DNA of 64,000 nt from Bryobacter sp964387685 (GTDB taxonomy: Bacteria; Acidobacteriota; Terriglobia; Bryobacterales; Bryobacteraceae), in NCBI GenBank assembly GCA_964387685.1, contig CAYLXK010000020.1, forward strand, positions 44,533 to 108,532, read 5' to 3'. Position numbers and translations under genes: made by a program. The notes under the pieces are model-generated. The model made no database searches and was not told the DNA's origin. It was given only the letters and a program-made list of their open reading frames with translations. This document shows positions 43,500-52,515 of this stretch, piece by piece (the stretch's first letter is position 1; each line of letters opens with the position of its first letter).

Positions 43500-44943
43500 C
43501 TTCATCCCGGCCGCCGAAGAACTCCTGCGCTTCCTGCCGGAAATCCTCCTCGCCCTCTTTGCCGTCGCCATCATGCTGTGGGAATCCAATTACGACGATC
43601 CCAGCGAGCGCCCCGGCATGCCCGCCCTTGCGCTCATCGGCATTGCCCTCGCCGCCGCCGCCTCCCTTTTTGCCGGTGCCGCGCCCGGTCTTGCCTTCCG
43701 CAAAATGCTGGTCGTAGACTCCTTCACCACCTTCTTCCGCCTGCTCACGCTCGGCATCGGCGCCCTTACCATTCTCACCGCCAGCCCCTTCCTGCGCCGC
43801 CTGAAAGCCGAGGGCGGCGAATTTTACTCGCTGCTCCTGCTCTCCCTCATCGGACAGTCCCTCATGGCCGCGTCCAACGAGCTGATGATGGTCTTCCTCG
43901 GGCTCGAAATCTCCTCGATCGCCAGCTACATCCTCGCCGGCTACCTGCGCGACAACAAGCAGTCCAACGAAGCCGCCCTCAAGTACTTCCTCCTCGGCAG
44001 CTTCGCCACCGCTTTCCTCCTCTATGGCGTAGCCTGGACCTTCGGCATGACCGGCACGACGAATCTTCAGGAGATTGCCGCTATCCTCGGCAACCCCGAC
44101 ATCGCCCCCAATCTCATGTTCACCGGCGCCGCCGCCGCCTTGGTCCTGGCTGGACTCTGCTTTAAGATCTCCGCCGTCCCCTTCCAAATCTGGGCCCCCG
44201 ACGTCTATCAGGGCTCCCCGTCTCCCGTCGCCGCCTTCTTGAGCGCCGCCCCCAAAGCCGCCGCCTTTGCCACCCTCCTGCGGGTCTTTTTCACCGCCTA
44301 CGATCCACTGGCGGATCGCTGGCTCCCCCTTCTTTCCGCCGTAGCCCTTCTCACCATGGTCGTCGGTAATTTCGCCGCCCTCTGGCAAACCGACGTCAAG
44401 CGCATCCTCGGTTACTCCTCCATCGCCAACGCCGGCTATATCCTCGTTGCCGTCGCCGCCCACTCCTCGCTCGGCATCAGCGCCGTCCTCTTCTACCTGG
44501 CCGTCTACTCGATCATGAACTTCGGCGCCTTCGCCGTCGTTAGCCTTCGCGACGAAACTTCGCTTTCCGATTTCGAGGGTCTCGCCGAACGCAACCCCGG
44601 CCTCGCCGCCTTGATGACCGTCTTCATGGCCAGCCTCATCGGCCTCCCCCTCACCGCCGGTTTCTTTGGCAAGTTCTACCTCTTCAAGAGCGCCATCGAT
44701 GCCGAGCTCTATTGGCTGGCGGCCCTCGGCCTCTTAAGCAGCGCCGTCGCCGCTTTTTACTACTTGCGCGTCATCGTTGCCATGTATATGCGGCCCTCTC
44801 CCGAAGGTGCAACCCCCCTTGCCGTCCCCGCCCCTACTGTCCAGGCCGTCCTTTGGCTCAGCGCCGCCGCCGTCCTCGGTATCGGCATCTTCCCTGGCTT
44901 CCTCCTCGACTGGGCCACTAAGTCCAGCGGCCTGCTTCGCTAA
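43489..44943 (+). CDS. nuoN: NADH-quinone oxidoreductase subunit N
   Basis: Third antiporter-like proton pump, closing the operon. The 484-residue product has MMVFLGLEISSIASYILAGY (helix-5 glutamate), KISAVPFQIWAPDVYQGSPSPVAAFLS in part, and KRILGYSSIANAGYILVA. It overlaps nuoM by 11 bases. No terminator hairpin is visible in the 42 bases before the next gene. Confidence 0.97.
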   Translation: MDNSFIPAAEELLRFLPEILLALFAVAIMLWESNYDDPSERPGMPALALIGIALAAAASLFAGAAPGLAFRKMLVVDSFTTFFRLLTLGIGALTILTASPFLRRLKAEGGEFYSLLLLSLIGQSLMAASNELMMVFLGLEISSIASYILAGYLRDNKQSNEAALKYFLLGSFATAFLLYGVAWTFGMTGTTNLQEIAAILGNPDIAPNLMFTGAAAALVLAGLCFKISAVPFQIWAPDVYQGSPSPVAAFLSAAPKAAAFATLLRVFFTAYDPLADRWLPLLSAVALLTMVVGNFAALWQTDVKRILGYSSIANAGYILVAVAAHSSLGISAVLFYLAVYSIMNFGAFAVVSLRDETSLSDFEGLAERNPGLAALMTVFMASLIGLPLTAGFFGKFYLFKSAIDAELYWLAALGLLSSAVAAFYYLRVIVAMYMRPSPEGATPLAVPAPTVQAVLWLSAAAVLGIGIFPGFLLDWATKSSGLLR

Positions 44944-44973
44944 AACTTCCGCCTTCTTCGCTCCCCATTTACA

Positions 44974-44979
44974 TATACT
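44974..44979 (+). promoter_or_regulatory. -10 element for the gene at 44986
   Basis: TATACT lies exactly six bases before the ATG at 44986, so the start codon would be at or next to the first base of the mRNA. No -35 is recognisable. Confidence 0.5.
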
Positions 44980-44985
44980 CTCTGC

Positions 44986-46665
44986 ATGCGGAACTATCTC
45001 CTTGCGCTCGCATTCTCCGCGCTTCCCCTCCTTGCCCAAGCTCCTTCCGTCTCTCCCGGCGGTATTGTTAACCACTTCAGCTATGCCCTCCCCGGCATGC
45101 CCAACGCCTCCATCGCTCAGGGCTCCATCTTCGACGTCTACGGCTCCAACATCGGCCCCGTCACCCTCACCCAAGCCCAGGGCTTCCCTCTCCCCACCGC
45201 CATCTCCGGCTCCAGCGTCCAGGTCACCATGGGCTCCACCACCGTCGACGTCCTCCTTTTCTACGTCGCCCAGAATCAAATCGTCGGCCTGCTCCCTTCG
45301 CGTACGCCCACCGGCGCCGGCACTCTCACCGTCACCCGCAATGGCGTCCGCACCGCTCCCCAGCCCATCATCGTCACCAGCCGCAACCTCGGCATCCTCA
45401 CGCTCGCCCAAAACGGCCAAGGCGCCGCCGTCATGCAAATCCCCGACTCCTCCGGCAACGCCCCCCTCAACTCCCTCACCAACAGCATCCGCCCCAATCA
45501 GGTCGGCGTCTTCTACGGCACCGGCCTCGGCCCCGTTCCCTTTGATGAATCCCGCGCCGCGCCCCTGCTCAATCTCGATCCTCCCCTCCAGGCCTTCGTC
45601 GGTGGTGTCCCCGCCCGCGTCCTCTTCCAAGGCCGCGCCCCCGGTTTTGCCGGCCTCGATCAAATCAATCTCGAAGTTCCCCCCGGTGTCACCGGCTGCT
45701 ATGTCACCGTCTATTTCAAATACGGCAACGTCATTAGCAACCTCACCACCATTTCCATTGCCCCCACGTCGGCCTGCCCCGATCCCAACGTCAGCAGCGG
45801 CGATAATCCCGGTCCCGGCACGGGCACGCTCCGTGTTGCCGGCGTCAATCTCGTCCGCAGCAGCTTTATCTTTCCCGCCTCCATCCTTGCCCCTGCCACA
45901 GAGATCCTCACCGATTCCGGCGCCGCCGCCTTCTCCCTCATCGATCTCTCGAAAATCCCCCCCTCCACCCAAACGCCCGTGCTCACCCAAATCGGCAATT
46001 GCATCGTCGGCCCCATCGTCAATCAGGTTCCTAGCGAACCCAACAACTCGGTCACCTATCTAAACGGCGGCCCCTCCTTCACCATCCGCGGCCCCAACGG
46101 TCTCAAGCAACTCGAGAAGTTTAGCGTCGGCTTCGGGGCCACCCTTGGCGGCACGCCTTACCCTGGCCTTGTGCCCGTCCCGCCTCCGCCGTACTTGGTC
46201 CCCGGCGTTTACACCGTCGATAACGGCGGCGGCAGCGCCGACGTCCCCGGCTTTACCGCTTCCATCACCATCCCCGCGCCCCCCTTCGCCTGGACCAATG
46301 CCACCACCGCCGCCCAGCCCCCGGCCATCCTCTCCCGCAGCGAAGGCTTTGAAATCACCTGGTCCGGCGGAGACTCCACCGGCTTTGTCGACATTGCGGG
46401 CACCTCCAATCTGCCTCGCTCGGCGACGCAACCCGTCGCCTCCGGCGGCTACTTCAGTTGCCGCGCCGCCGCCAGCCTCGGCCGCTTCCGCATCACGCCC
46501 GACATCCTCCTCTTCCTCCCGCCCAGCGTCGTCCAGAACGGCGTCCCCTCCGGCGTCCTCACCGTTTCCCAAACGCAAACCTCCGTCCCGCTTCCGCTCC
46601 CCGGCTTCACCACCCCGCTCCTCAACGCGGGCGTCGGCATCACCCGCAGCGTCCAGTTCCAGTAA
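44986..46665 (+). CDS. secreted protein with TIGR03437-type domain
   Basis: The 559-residue exported protein has a signal peptide (MRNYLLALAFSALPLLAQA). Residues about 25-260 are the Solibacter-type module (VNHFSYALPGMPNASIAQGS in part, IFDVYGSNIGPVTL, VGVFYGTGLGPVPFD, VGGVPARVLFQGRAPGFAGLDQINLEVP in pieces). The remaining 300 residues are beta-rich and Pro/Gly-rich with no recognised family. Two cysteine pairs are possible. Its stop overlaps the DUF1697 ATG by one base. The biological role is unknown. Confidence 0.85.
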   Translation: MRNYLLALAFSALPLLAQAPSVSPGGIVNHFSYALPGMPNASIAQGSIFDVYGSNIGPVTLTQAQGFPLPTAISGSSVQVTMGSTTVDVLLFYVAQNQIVGLLPSRTPTGAGTLTVTRNGVRTAPQPIIVTSRNLGILTLAQNGQGAAVMQIPDSSGNAPLNSLTNSIRPNQVGVFYGTGLGPVPFDESRAAPLLNLDPPLQAFVGGVPARVLFQGRAPGFAGLDQINLEVPPGVTGCYVTVYFKYGNVISNLTTISIAPTSACPDPNVSSGDNPGPGTGTLRVAGVNLVRSSFIFPASILAPATEILTDSGAAAFSLIDLSKIPPSTQTPVLTQIGNCIVGPIVNQVPSEPNNSVTYLNGGPSFTIRGPNGLKQLEKFSVGFGATLGGTPYPGLVPVPPPPYLVPGVYTVDNGGGSADVPGFTASITIPAPPFAWTNATTAAQPPAILSRSEGFEITWSGGDSTGFVDIAGTSNLPRSATQPVASGGYFSCRAAASLGRFRITPDILLFLPPSVVQNGVPSGVLTVSQTQTSVPLPLPGFTTPLLNAGVGITRSVQFQ

Positions 46666-47204
46666 TGCCCTCCACGCACATCGCCCTCCTGCGCGGCATC
46701 AACGTCGGCGGCAAGCACCTCCTTCCCATGAAGGATTTGCAGGCCGCCTTCCTCGACCTCGGCTGCACGGACGTCCGCACCCTCATCCAGAGCGGCAACG
46801 TCGTCTTCACCGCGAAACCTAGGGTCGCCTCACAGCTCCCCGCCCGCGCTGAAGCCCTCCTCAACGAGCGCTTCGGCTTCGCCCCCGGCGTCTTCCTTCG
46901 TTCCCGCGCCGAGCTCGATTCCATCCTCTCCCGCAATCCCTTCCTCCCCCAGGTGGAAGACTTCGCCAAGCTCCTCGTCTTCTTCCTCAAGGACAAATCC
47001 GCTAAACAAACCCTTGACGACGCCGATACCGAAAGATTCGCCCCGGACCTCTTCCACCTTAGCGGCCAGGAAGTCTTCTGCTACTTCCCCCTTGGCGTTG
47101 GCCAGAGCAAGTTCACGAACAACTACTTCGACAAACAGCTCGCCACCCTCTCCACGGGCCGCAACTGGAACACCACGCTTAAGCTGCGCGCCATGATGGA
47201 CTAA
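46665..47204 (+). CDS. DUF1697 protein
   Basis: The 179-residue soluble protein has the family's opening STHIALLRGINVGGKHLLPM and LIQSGNVVFTA, a helical middle, and the conserved close FTNNYFDKQL / RNWNTTLKLRAMM. Function is unknown. ATG 46665 shares one base with the upstream stop (TAATG), and upstream in-frame sequence is a shadow of that gene. The next gene starts after one base. Confidence 0.92.
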   Translation: MPSTHIALLRGINVGGKHLLPMKDLQAAFLDLGCTDVRTLIQSGNVVFTAKPRVASQLPARAEALLNERFGFAPGVFLRSRAELDSILSRNPFLPQVEDFAKLLVFFLKDKSAKQTLDDADTERFAPDLFHLSGQEVFCYFPLGVGQSKFTNNYFDKQLATLSTGRNWNTTLKLRAMMD

Positions 47205-47205
47205 G

Positions 47206-47697
47206 ATGCTCTCCCGCCGCAACCTGCTCCTGCTCGCCGCGCCCCCACGCGTCGCTCTCGTGTCCTCCATGCGCATCGGCTTTCAGGGCATCGGCCCCAT
47301 CCTCATCGGCATGTCTGAAAGACAGATCCGCACAGCCCTTTCCCACGCCCTCGATTCCAGCGAAGCCGATGCCAGCCCCCAATGCTACTCCCTTAACCCA
47401 CCTCCCAAACTTGGCCTCAGCTTTCTGATGCAAAAGCGCCGCCTCGCCCGCATCGACGTCCAATCCGAGCAGTGGCAAACCCCGGCCGGCGCCCGCGTCG
47501 GCATGACGCCGTCCCAAATCCGCCGCATCTATGGCGCCCGCCTCATCGTTGAAGCCCACCCCTACGTCAACGGCAACTATTTCATCCTCCCCGGCCCCAA
47601 TAACCGCCGCCTGCTCTTCGAAACCGACGACAAATACGTCACTAACCTCCGCGCCGGTACCCAAGAAGCCGTCGCCCTCGTCCAAGGCTGCGCCTAG
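47206..47697 (+). CDS. exported protein of unknown function
   Basis: The 163-residue protein has a probable Sec or Tat-like leader (MLSRRNLLLLAAPPRVALVSS). Two phrases resemble each other, IGPILIGMSERQIRTALS and GARVGMTPSQIRRIYG, an internal repeat of a small alpha/beta unit also met in other secreted bacterial proteins. It ends in VALVQGCA with a conserved-looking cysteine. It is the third gene after 44986. Its stop interlocks with the convergent ATPase gene in CTAG. Confidence 0.72.
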   Translation: MLSRRNLLLLAAPPRVALVSSMRIGFQGIGPILIGMSERQIRTALSHALDSSEADASPQCYSLNPPPKLGLSFLMQKRRLARIDVQSEQWQTPAGARVGMTPSQIRRIYGARLIVEAHPYVNGNYFILPGPNNRRLLFETDDKYVTNLRAGTQEAVALVQGCA

Positions 47698-48899
47698 GCT
47701 TGCATCGCCGCATCTTCGCGGGCTCCCGTCCACCCCTCGTCGCTCCAGCCGTCGCACAACCTCACATCGTCGCCCAGGTCATAACTGCTGCCGCTCCTGC
47801 ACACCACGCAAACTTCGCGCGTCACATCTAGCCCCATCCTCCTGCGCAGTTCCACCAAATTCGCCCAGTCGCGCGCTACCGGTATCTCGGCCCACTTCGC
47901 CTCGATTAATTTCGGCTTCACCCCGCCCACCACAAAATCCACCTCCAGCCCGCCGTTATCCCGGTAGTAGTAGATACTCCTCCAATTCCCGCCCCCCGGC
48001 CGCGCTTTCAGCAACTCATTCAGCACATAGGTCTCCCACAACGCCTCCTCGCGCCCACTGCCCCAAAGGTCCTCCGGCTTCCCCACCCCCCACAACGCGC
48101 ACAGCAATCCGGTATCCCGAAAGTAAACCTTCGGCGTCTTGACAATTCGCTTGCCCACGTTCCGGTAAAACGGCTCGAGCAAATACACGATCTGCGACGC
48201 CTCGAGCGCACTCAGCCAGCTTTTGATCGTCGGCACGCTTACTCCCACATCCCGCGCAATCTCGCTCATATTCAACATCTGCGCGTTTCGCAACGCCAAC
48301 ATGCGCACAAATCGGTGAAAGTCCCGCAAATCGCCCACCCGCAATTGGCTGCGCAGATCCCGCTCCATATAGGCCGCCAGATAGGAAGAGAAGAAGGCTG
48401 TCACGTCCGCGCCTTCTTGCGCATGCAATTCCGGATACCCCCCTCGCCACAGAAACTCGTCCGGCTTCTTACCCCTCTCCCTGTACTCCTCCTTCAATTC
48501 CCACCAACTCAGCGTGTCCACCTCAAACACCCCCAGCCGCCCCGCCAAACTTTCGCTCAGTTCCTTCATCAACGCAAACTGCTGCGACCCCGTCACAACG
48601 TAACGCCCCTTCACTCCGGGCTTTTGATCGACCGCATTTTTGAGGTACCGAAACAACTTCGGCGCATATTGCGCTTCGTCGATGATTGCCGGCTCTCCCA
48701 ACCTCTCCAAAAACTGCTGCGGCGAATTCTCCGCCTGCTCAGCCTCCAGCGGCAAATCCAAACTCACATACTTTGCCTCCCCAAACACCCGCCGCGCCAG
48801 CGAAGTTTTCCCTGTTTGCCGCGCCCCCGTCACCGCCGTTACCGCAAATCTAGGCAACGCCTCCCTTAAGTTCCTCTCTATCCTTCTGAAAATCCACAT
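47694..48899 (-). CDS. AAA_14/DUF4143-type ATPase
   Basis: The 401-residue protein has a P-loop GARQTGKTS (residues 25-33), Walker B AIIDEAQYAP, a YVVTGSQQF sensor, a winged-helix segment (MLNMSEIARDVGVSVPTIKSWLSALEAS in part) and the DUF4143 nuclease-like domain ending in YYYRDNGGLEVDFVV and KLIEAKWAE, whose E-D-ExK layout recalls restriction-endonuclease folds. These stand-alone ATPases have unknown roles, perhaps DNA-related or toxin-like. ATG 48899 is chosen over a TTG at 48908. An AT-rich inverted repeat lies just upstream. Confidence 0.9.
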   Translation of the reverse strand: MWIFRRIERNLREALPRFAVTAVTGARQTGKTSLARRVFGEAKYVSLDLPLEAEQAENSPQQFLERLGEPAIIDEAQYAPKLFRYLKNAVDQKPGVKGRYVVTGSQQFALMKELSESLAGRLGVFEVDTLSWWELKEEYRERGKKPDEFLWRGGYPELHAQEGADVTAFFSSYLAAYMERDLRSQLRVGDLRDFHRFVRMLALRNAQMLNMSEIARDVGVSVPTIKSWLSALEASQIVYLLEPFYRNVGKRIVKTPKVYFRDTGLLCALWGVGKPEDLWGSGREEALWETYVLNELLKARPGGGNWRSIYYYRDNGGLEVDFVVGGVKPKLIEAKWAEIPVARDWANLVELRRRMGLDVTREVCVVCRSGSSYDLGDDVRLCDGWSDEGWTGAREDAAMQA

Positions 48900-48905
48900 A
48901 CTTAC

Positions 48906-48932
48906 CAATTTTAAACCCTGATTTTAAAATTG
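48906..48932. repeat. AT-rich perfect inverted repeat upstream of the ATPase gene
   Basis: CAATTTTAAA (48906-48915) and TTTAAAATTG (48923-48932) are perfect reverse complements with a 7-base spacer. It lies seven bases before the ATPase ATG, in an AT-rich island within GC-rich DNA. A further AAAATTG copy occurs near 48955-48961. It may be an operator for the ATPase gene's own winged helix or another factor. Confidence 0.55.
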
Positions 48933-48986
48933 TCAAAACATCAACTCATGATTCAAAAATTGACCCCACACCGCTTTCTAAGTACT

Positions 48987-51665
48987 ATGCTCTCTGTGCG
49001 TTTCTACTTCTTAATCCTCTTGCTGGCATCCCTCTGCCCCGCTCAGTTCTACGTCATCTCCACCGTAGCCGGTGCCGGTCAGCAGCAGATCAGCGCCAGC
49101 GGCCCCGCCTTAAGCGCCCCCCTCGTCAACCCGCGCTACATTGCCATCGACTCCGCCGCCAACATCTACATCGCCGATCCCTACTACAACCAGATCTTCC
49201 GCGTTTCCGTCAGCGGCACGATCTCTCTCTTCGCCGGTGCCGGCCGCCAAGGCTTCTCCGGCGACGGCGGTCCGGCCACCGCTGCGCTCCTCGACGCTCC
49301 CGCCGGGCTGGTCTTCGATCCCTCCGGCAACCTCTACATTGCGGACTCTGCCAACGGCCGCATCCGCCGCGTCACCCCCGCCGGCACGATTTCGACCTAC
49401 GCAACCATACCAGGACCCACCAACCTAGCCTTCGATTCCGCCGGAAACCTCTATGTGAGCCAGGTTTCAGTCCACACCATACGCCGCATCGCTCCCGATG
49501 GCACAAACACCCTAATCGCTGGCACCGGAACGCCCGGCTTCTCCGGTGACAACGGTCCAGCCACGGCCGCCCGCCTCTTCAACCCTTCCGGCATCAAATT
49601 CGACTCCAAAGGCAATCTCTTCGTCGCCGACAGCCAGAATCACCGCATCCGCCGCATCACGCCGGCCGGCGTGATCTCGACCGTAGCGGGAGACGGCAAT
49701 GGCCGCTTCGCGGGCGATAACACCTTGGCGCTCAACGCCTCCCTCACCTTGCCCGGTGACATCGCCCTCGATGTCAATGACACTCTCTTTATCGCGGACT
49801 CGAGCAACGGCCGCGTCCGCGCCGTCGCCGCCAACGGCGTCATCGGTACCGTTGCCGGCGGCGGCGGCTCTCTGAACGATGGCCCGGCCGCCCAAGCCAC
49901 CCTCCCCGGTCTGAACAACATTGTCTTCGACGGCAACGGTGCCCTGGTGATGAGTGTTTCTGCCGCCCGTCAGGTTCGGCGCCTCAACAACCAAGGCATC
50001 GTCAGCGTCGCGGGCGCCCTCCCTTCCGGCGGGGTCTCGAACAGCCTCTCCACCTTCTTGCTCGGCCCCTTCGGCGTCGCCATCGACCAAGGCAACAACC
50101 TCTACGTCTCCGATTCCACCGACAACCGCGTCCGCCGCATCTCCACTGCCGGTGTCGTTACTAATTTCGCGGGCAATGGCTTCTTTGGCAACACCGGAAA
50201 CGGAGGCCCCGCCGCGAGCGCGCAAGTCGGCGCCCCGCGCGATCTGGCCTTCGATCGGAGCGGCAACCTCTTTATCGCATCCGGCGCCGGTGCCACCATC
50301 CGGCGCGTCACCACCGCCGGCGTCGTCTCGGTCTTCAACGCCAACGGGCCCGGTTTCGCGGGCGACGGCGGCCCCGTCTCGGGCGGAGTTCTGCTCAATC
50401 CCAACGGCATCGTCGCCGACGCGCAAGGCAACATCTTCATCGCCGACACCGGCAACCACCGCGTCCGCCGCATCGACGCCGTCACCCAAAACATCTCCAC
50501 CTGGGTTGGGAACGGTGACCCTGGATTTGCCGGCGACAATGGACCCGCCGCCGACGCCCAACTTTCCTCCCCTCGCTTTGTCACCATCGACCGCGCCGGC
50601 ATCCTCTACATCGCCGACACGGGCAACAACCGCATCCGCCAAGTCACTCCCGCCGGCATCATCTCCACCTTCGCGGGCACCGGCTCGCCCGGCTTCTCCG
50701 GCGACGGCGCCGCCGCCCTCGCCGCCAACATCGGCAACCCCACCGGCATCGCCACCGACGAATCCTCCAACCTCTACGTCGCCACCGCCAACCGCATCCG
50801 CAAAATCGACGCCAACACCAAAATCATTTCCACCATTGCCGGCAATGGCACTGCCGGATTCTCAGGCGAAGGCGTACTCGCCACCACCGCCGCCCTCGAC
50901 GGCCCTCTCGGCCTCTCCGTAGACACCACCGGCAATGTCTACTTCGTCGACGGGCGCAACTTCCGCCTCCGCCGCCTCTCCCCCGCCCGCATCGTCCCCG
51001 AAGGCGTCACCAATGGCGCCACCCTCCGCACCGGCCCAGTCGCCCCCGGCCAGATCATCTCCATCTTCGGCTTCGACGTCGGCCCCAGCCCCGCCCAGGG
51101 CTTGGCCCTCGATGCCTCCGGCCGGGTCACCACCGATCTCGGCGGCACCCGCGTCCTCTTCGACGGCATCCCCGCGCCTCTCCTCTTTGTCTCCGCCACT
51201 CAGGTCAACGCCGTCGTTCCCTACGCCCTCTCGACCGCTTCCATGACCCGCCTCCAGGTCGTCTTCCAGGGCCGTGCCACCAACACCATCACCCTTCCCG
51301 TCGTCGCTTCCTCGCCCGGCGTCTTTGCCATCACCAACCAGGACGGCAGTGTCAACACCGCCGCCAATCCCGCCGCCCCCGGCTCCGTCCTCGTCCTCTA
51401 TGGCACCGGCGAAGGCCAAACCTCTCCCGCCGGCATCGACGGCAGCGTGGCCAATGCCGTCTTCCCCAAGCCCCTCCTCGACGTCACCGTCACCATCGGC
51501 GGCCGCCCCGCCTCGATCCTCTATGCCGGCGCCGCCCCCGGCTTCGTTGCCGGCGTCCTCCAGGTCAACGTCACCATTCCCGATGGCGTCACCGGCAGCG
51601 CCCCCATCCAAGTCAGAATTGGCTCCGCCACCACGCCCGCCGGCCTCAACATCAACGTGCGCTAG
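48987..51665 (+). CDS. secreted NHL-repeat beta-propeller protein with TIGR03437 C-terminal domain
   Basis: The 892-residue exported protein has a signal peptide (SVRFYFLILLLASLCPAQ). About ten NHL repeats run from residue 30 to 640, each like GDGGPATAA, then LYIADSANGRIRRVTPAG and ISTVAG. The complete TIGR03437 C-terminal domain follows (VTNGATLRTGPVAPGQIISIFG in part, TQVNAVVPYAL, VLVLYGTGEGQTSPAG, YAGAAPGFVAGVLQVNVTIP). It is probably a surface or secreted binding protein. ATG 48987 is given; GTG 48996, eight bases after TACTAT, gives an even better leader and may be the real start. Its stop interlocks with the SRPBCC gene in CTAG. Confidence 0.88.
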   Translation: MLSVRFYFLILLLASLCPAQFYVISTVAGAGQQQISASGPALSAPLVNPRYIAIDSAANIYIADPYYNQIFRVSVSGTISLFAGAGRQGFSGDGGPATAALLDAPAGLVFDPSGNLYIADSANGRIRRVTPAGTISTYATIPGPTNLAFDSAGNLYVSQVSVHTIRRIAPDGTNTLIAGTGTPGFSGDNGPATAARLFNPSGIKFDSKGNLFVADSQNHRIRRITPAGVISTVAGDGNGRFAGDNTLALNASLTLPGDIALDVNDTLFIADSSNGRVRAVAANGVIGTVAGGGGSLNDGPAAQATLPGLNNIVFDGNGALVMSVSAARQVRRLNNQGIVSVAGALPSGGVSNSLSTFLLGPFGVAIDQGNNLYVSDSTDNRVRRISTAGVVTNFAGNGFFGNTGNGGPAASAQVGAPRDLAFDRSGNLFIASGAGATIRRVTTAGVVSVFNANGPGFAGDGGPVSGGVLLNPNGIVADAQGNIFIADTGNHRVRRIDAVTQNISTWVGNGDPGFAGDNGPAADAQLSSPRFVTIDRAGILYIADTGNNRIRQVTPAGIISTFAGTGSPGFSGDGAAALAANIGNPTGIATDESSNLYVATANRIRKIDANTKIISTIAGNGTAGFSGEGVLATTAALDGPLGLSVDTTGNVYFVDGRNFRLRRLSPARIVPEGVTNGATLRTGPVAPGQIISIFGFDVGPSPAQGLALDASGRVTTDLGGTRVLFDGIPAPLLFVSATQVNAVVPYALSTASMTRLQVVFQGRATNTITLPVVASSPGVFAITNQDGSVNTAANPAAPGSVLVLYGTGEGQTSPAGIDGSVANAVFPKPLLDVTVTIGGRPASILYAGAAPGFVAGVLQVNVTIPDGVTGSAPIQVRIGSATTPAGLNINVR

Positions 51666-52195
51666 CGCAGCAGCGCTTCATACCGCGCCTCCCATTCCAG
51701 GTGCGCCTTCCAAAACGCCTTCGCCTTCCGTCCAGCCAGCATATCCACCCAGATGTCCAAGTGCGTATGCCACCCGCCCAAGACACCCAGCATCGGCTCG
51801 CGCCCCTTCAGACCGCGATGCGTCAACACCACTAAGACCTCCTCTCCCCGCTCAAACAACTCAAAGCGGACCGTCGATTCGTAAACCTCTCCTTCGGCCC
51901 ACGTGATCTCCAGCACTCTCGGCGCCTCCACCTCCAAAACATGCGCCTTCGCCCGATGCCCTCCCGCGTATTGCCGATACTTCTCTGGCGCTTGGTCCGC
52001 CTCGCTTTCCAGCGCCCGCTCGTCAAAGTAAAATTCGATCTCTCCGCCCACCCGCAGATCCATCTCCCCCGCCGCCAGCCATTTCTTTCGCTTTTCGCTC
52101 TCCGTCAGGTACGCCCACACCTCCTCAATCGGCCCCGGCAACACTCTCTCAAATCGCAGCGTATCCGCTGCCATCAATTTACCCATTTCGCTCAT
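51662..52195 (-). CDS. SRPBCC (AHSA1-like) domain protein
   Basis: The 177-residue helix-grip protein has ERVLPGPIEEVWAYLTESEKRKKWLAAG in part, GGEIEFYF, VLEITWAEGEVYESTVRFEL in part, and GWHTHLDIWVDML. The fold binds small hydrophobic ligands. Its ATG overlaps the stop of the ArsR-type regulator by 4 bases, a very common pairing in which the regulator controls both genes. The ligand is unknown. Its stop interlocks with that of the NHL gene. Confidence 0.92.
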   Translation of the reverse strand: MSEMGKLMAADTLRFERVLPGPIEEVWAYLTESEKRKKWLAAGEMDLRVGGEIEFYFDERALESEADQAPEKYRQYAGGHRAKAHVLEVEAPRVLEITWAEGEVYESTVRFELFERGEEVLVVLTHRGLKGREPMLGVLGGWHTHLDIWVDMLAGRKAKAFWKAHLEWEARYEALLR

Positions 52196-52515
52196 GACTT
52201 TTTCCTCAATTCGTTTTCTAAGAGATCCAATCGCGTATTCCAAAACCGTTCGTAGTAACGCAGCCAATTCGTCGCCGTCCCCAATGGCTTGGCCTCCAGC
52301 CGGCATACATGCGTCCTCCCCTCCACCTTCCGCTTCACCAAGCCCGCCTTCTCCAATACCTTCACGTGCTTGGAGGCCGCCGCCAGCGACATCGCAAACG
52401 GCTCCGCCAGTTCCCCCACGCTCTTCTCCCCGGCCGCCAGCCGCCGCAGCATCTGCCTGCGCGTTGCATCCGCCAGCGCGTGAAACACTTCATCCAACGC
52501 TTTGTGCTCAACCAT
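52192..52515 (-). CDS. ArsR-family winged-helix repressor
   Basis: The 107-residue regulator has DEVFHALADATRRQMLRRLA, the recognition helix region ELAEPFAMSLAAASKHVKVLEKAGLV in part, and the wing RKVEGRTHVCRLEAKPL. It lacks the cysteine metal box of ArsR/CadC, so it is probably not a metal sensor. The promoter and start codon are overlaid by two perfect 16-base palindromes, strongly suggesting autorepression together with the SRPBCC gene. Confidence 0.93.
   Translation of the reverse strand: MVEHKALDEVFHALADATRRQMLRRLAAGEKSVGELAEPFAMSLAAASKHVKVLEKAGLVKRKVEGRTHVCRLEAKPLGTATNWLRYYERFWNTRLDLLENELRKKS

Noticed and set aside
44944..44985. Rho-independent terminator after nuoN
   Set aside because: No stem-loop followed by a T-run could be found in this gap.
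48906..48932. Inverted repeat as a transposon end or attachment site
   Set aside because: No transposase or integrase, no target duplication and no second copy in the window; an operator is simpler.
49512..50642. Open frame antisense to the NHL-repeat gene with apparent internal repeats
   Set aside because: The repeats are the reverse of the NHL repeats of the sense gene.
49100..50950. Regular short repeats as a CRISPR array
   Set aside because: The repeats lie within a coding frame and translate as NHL repeats with variable codons.
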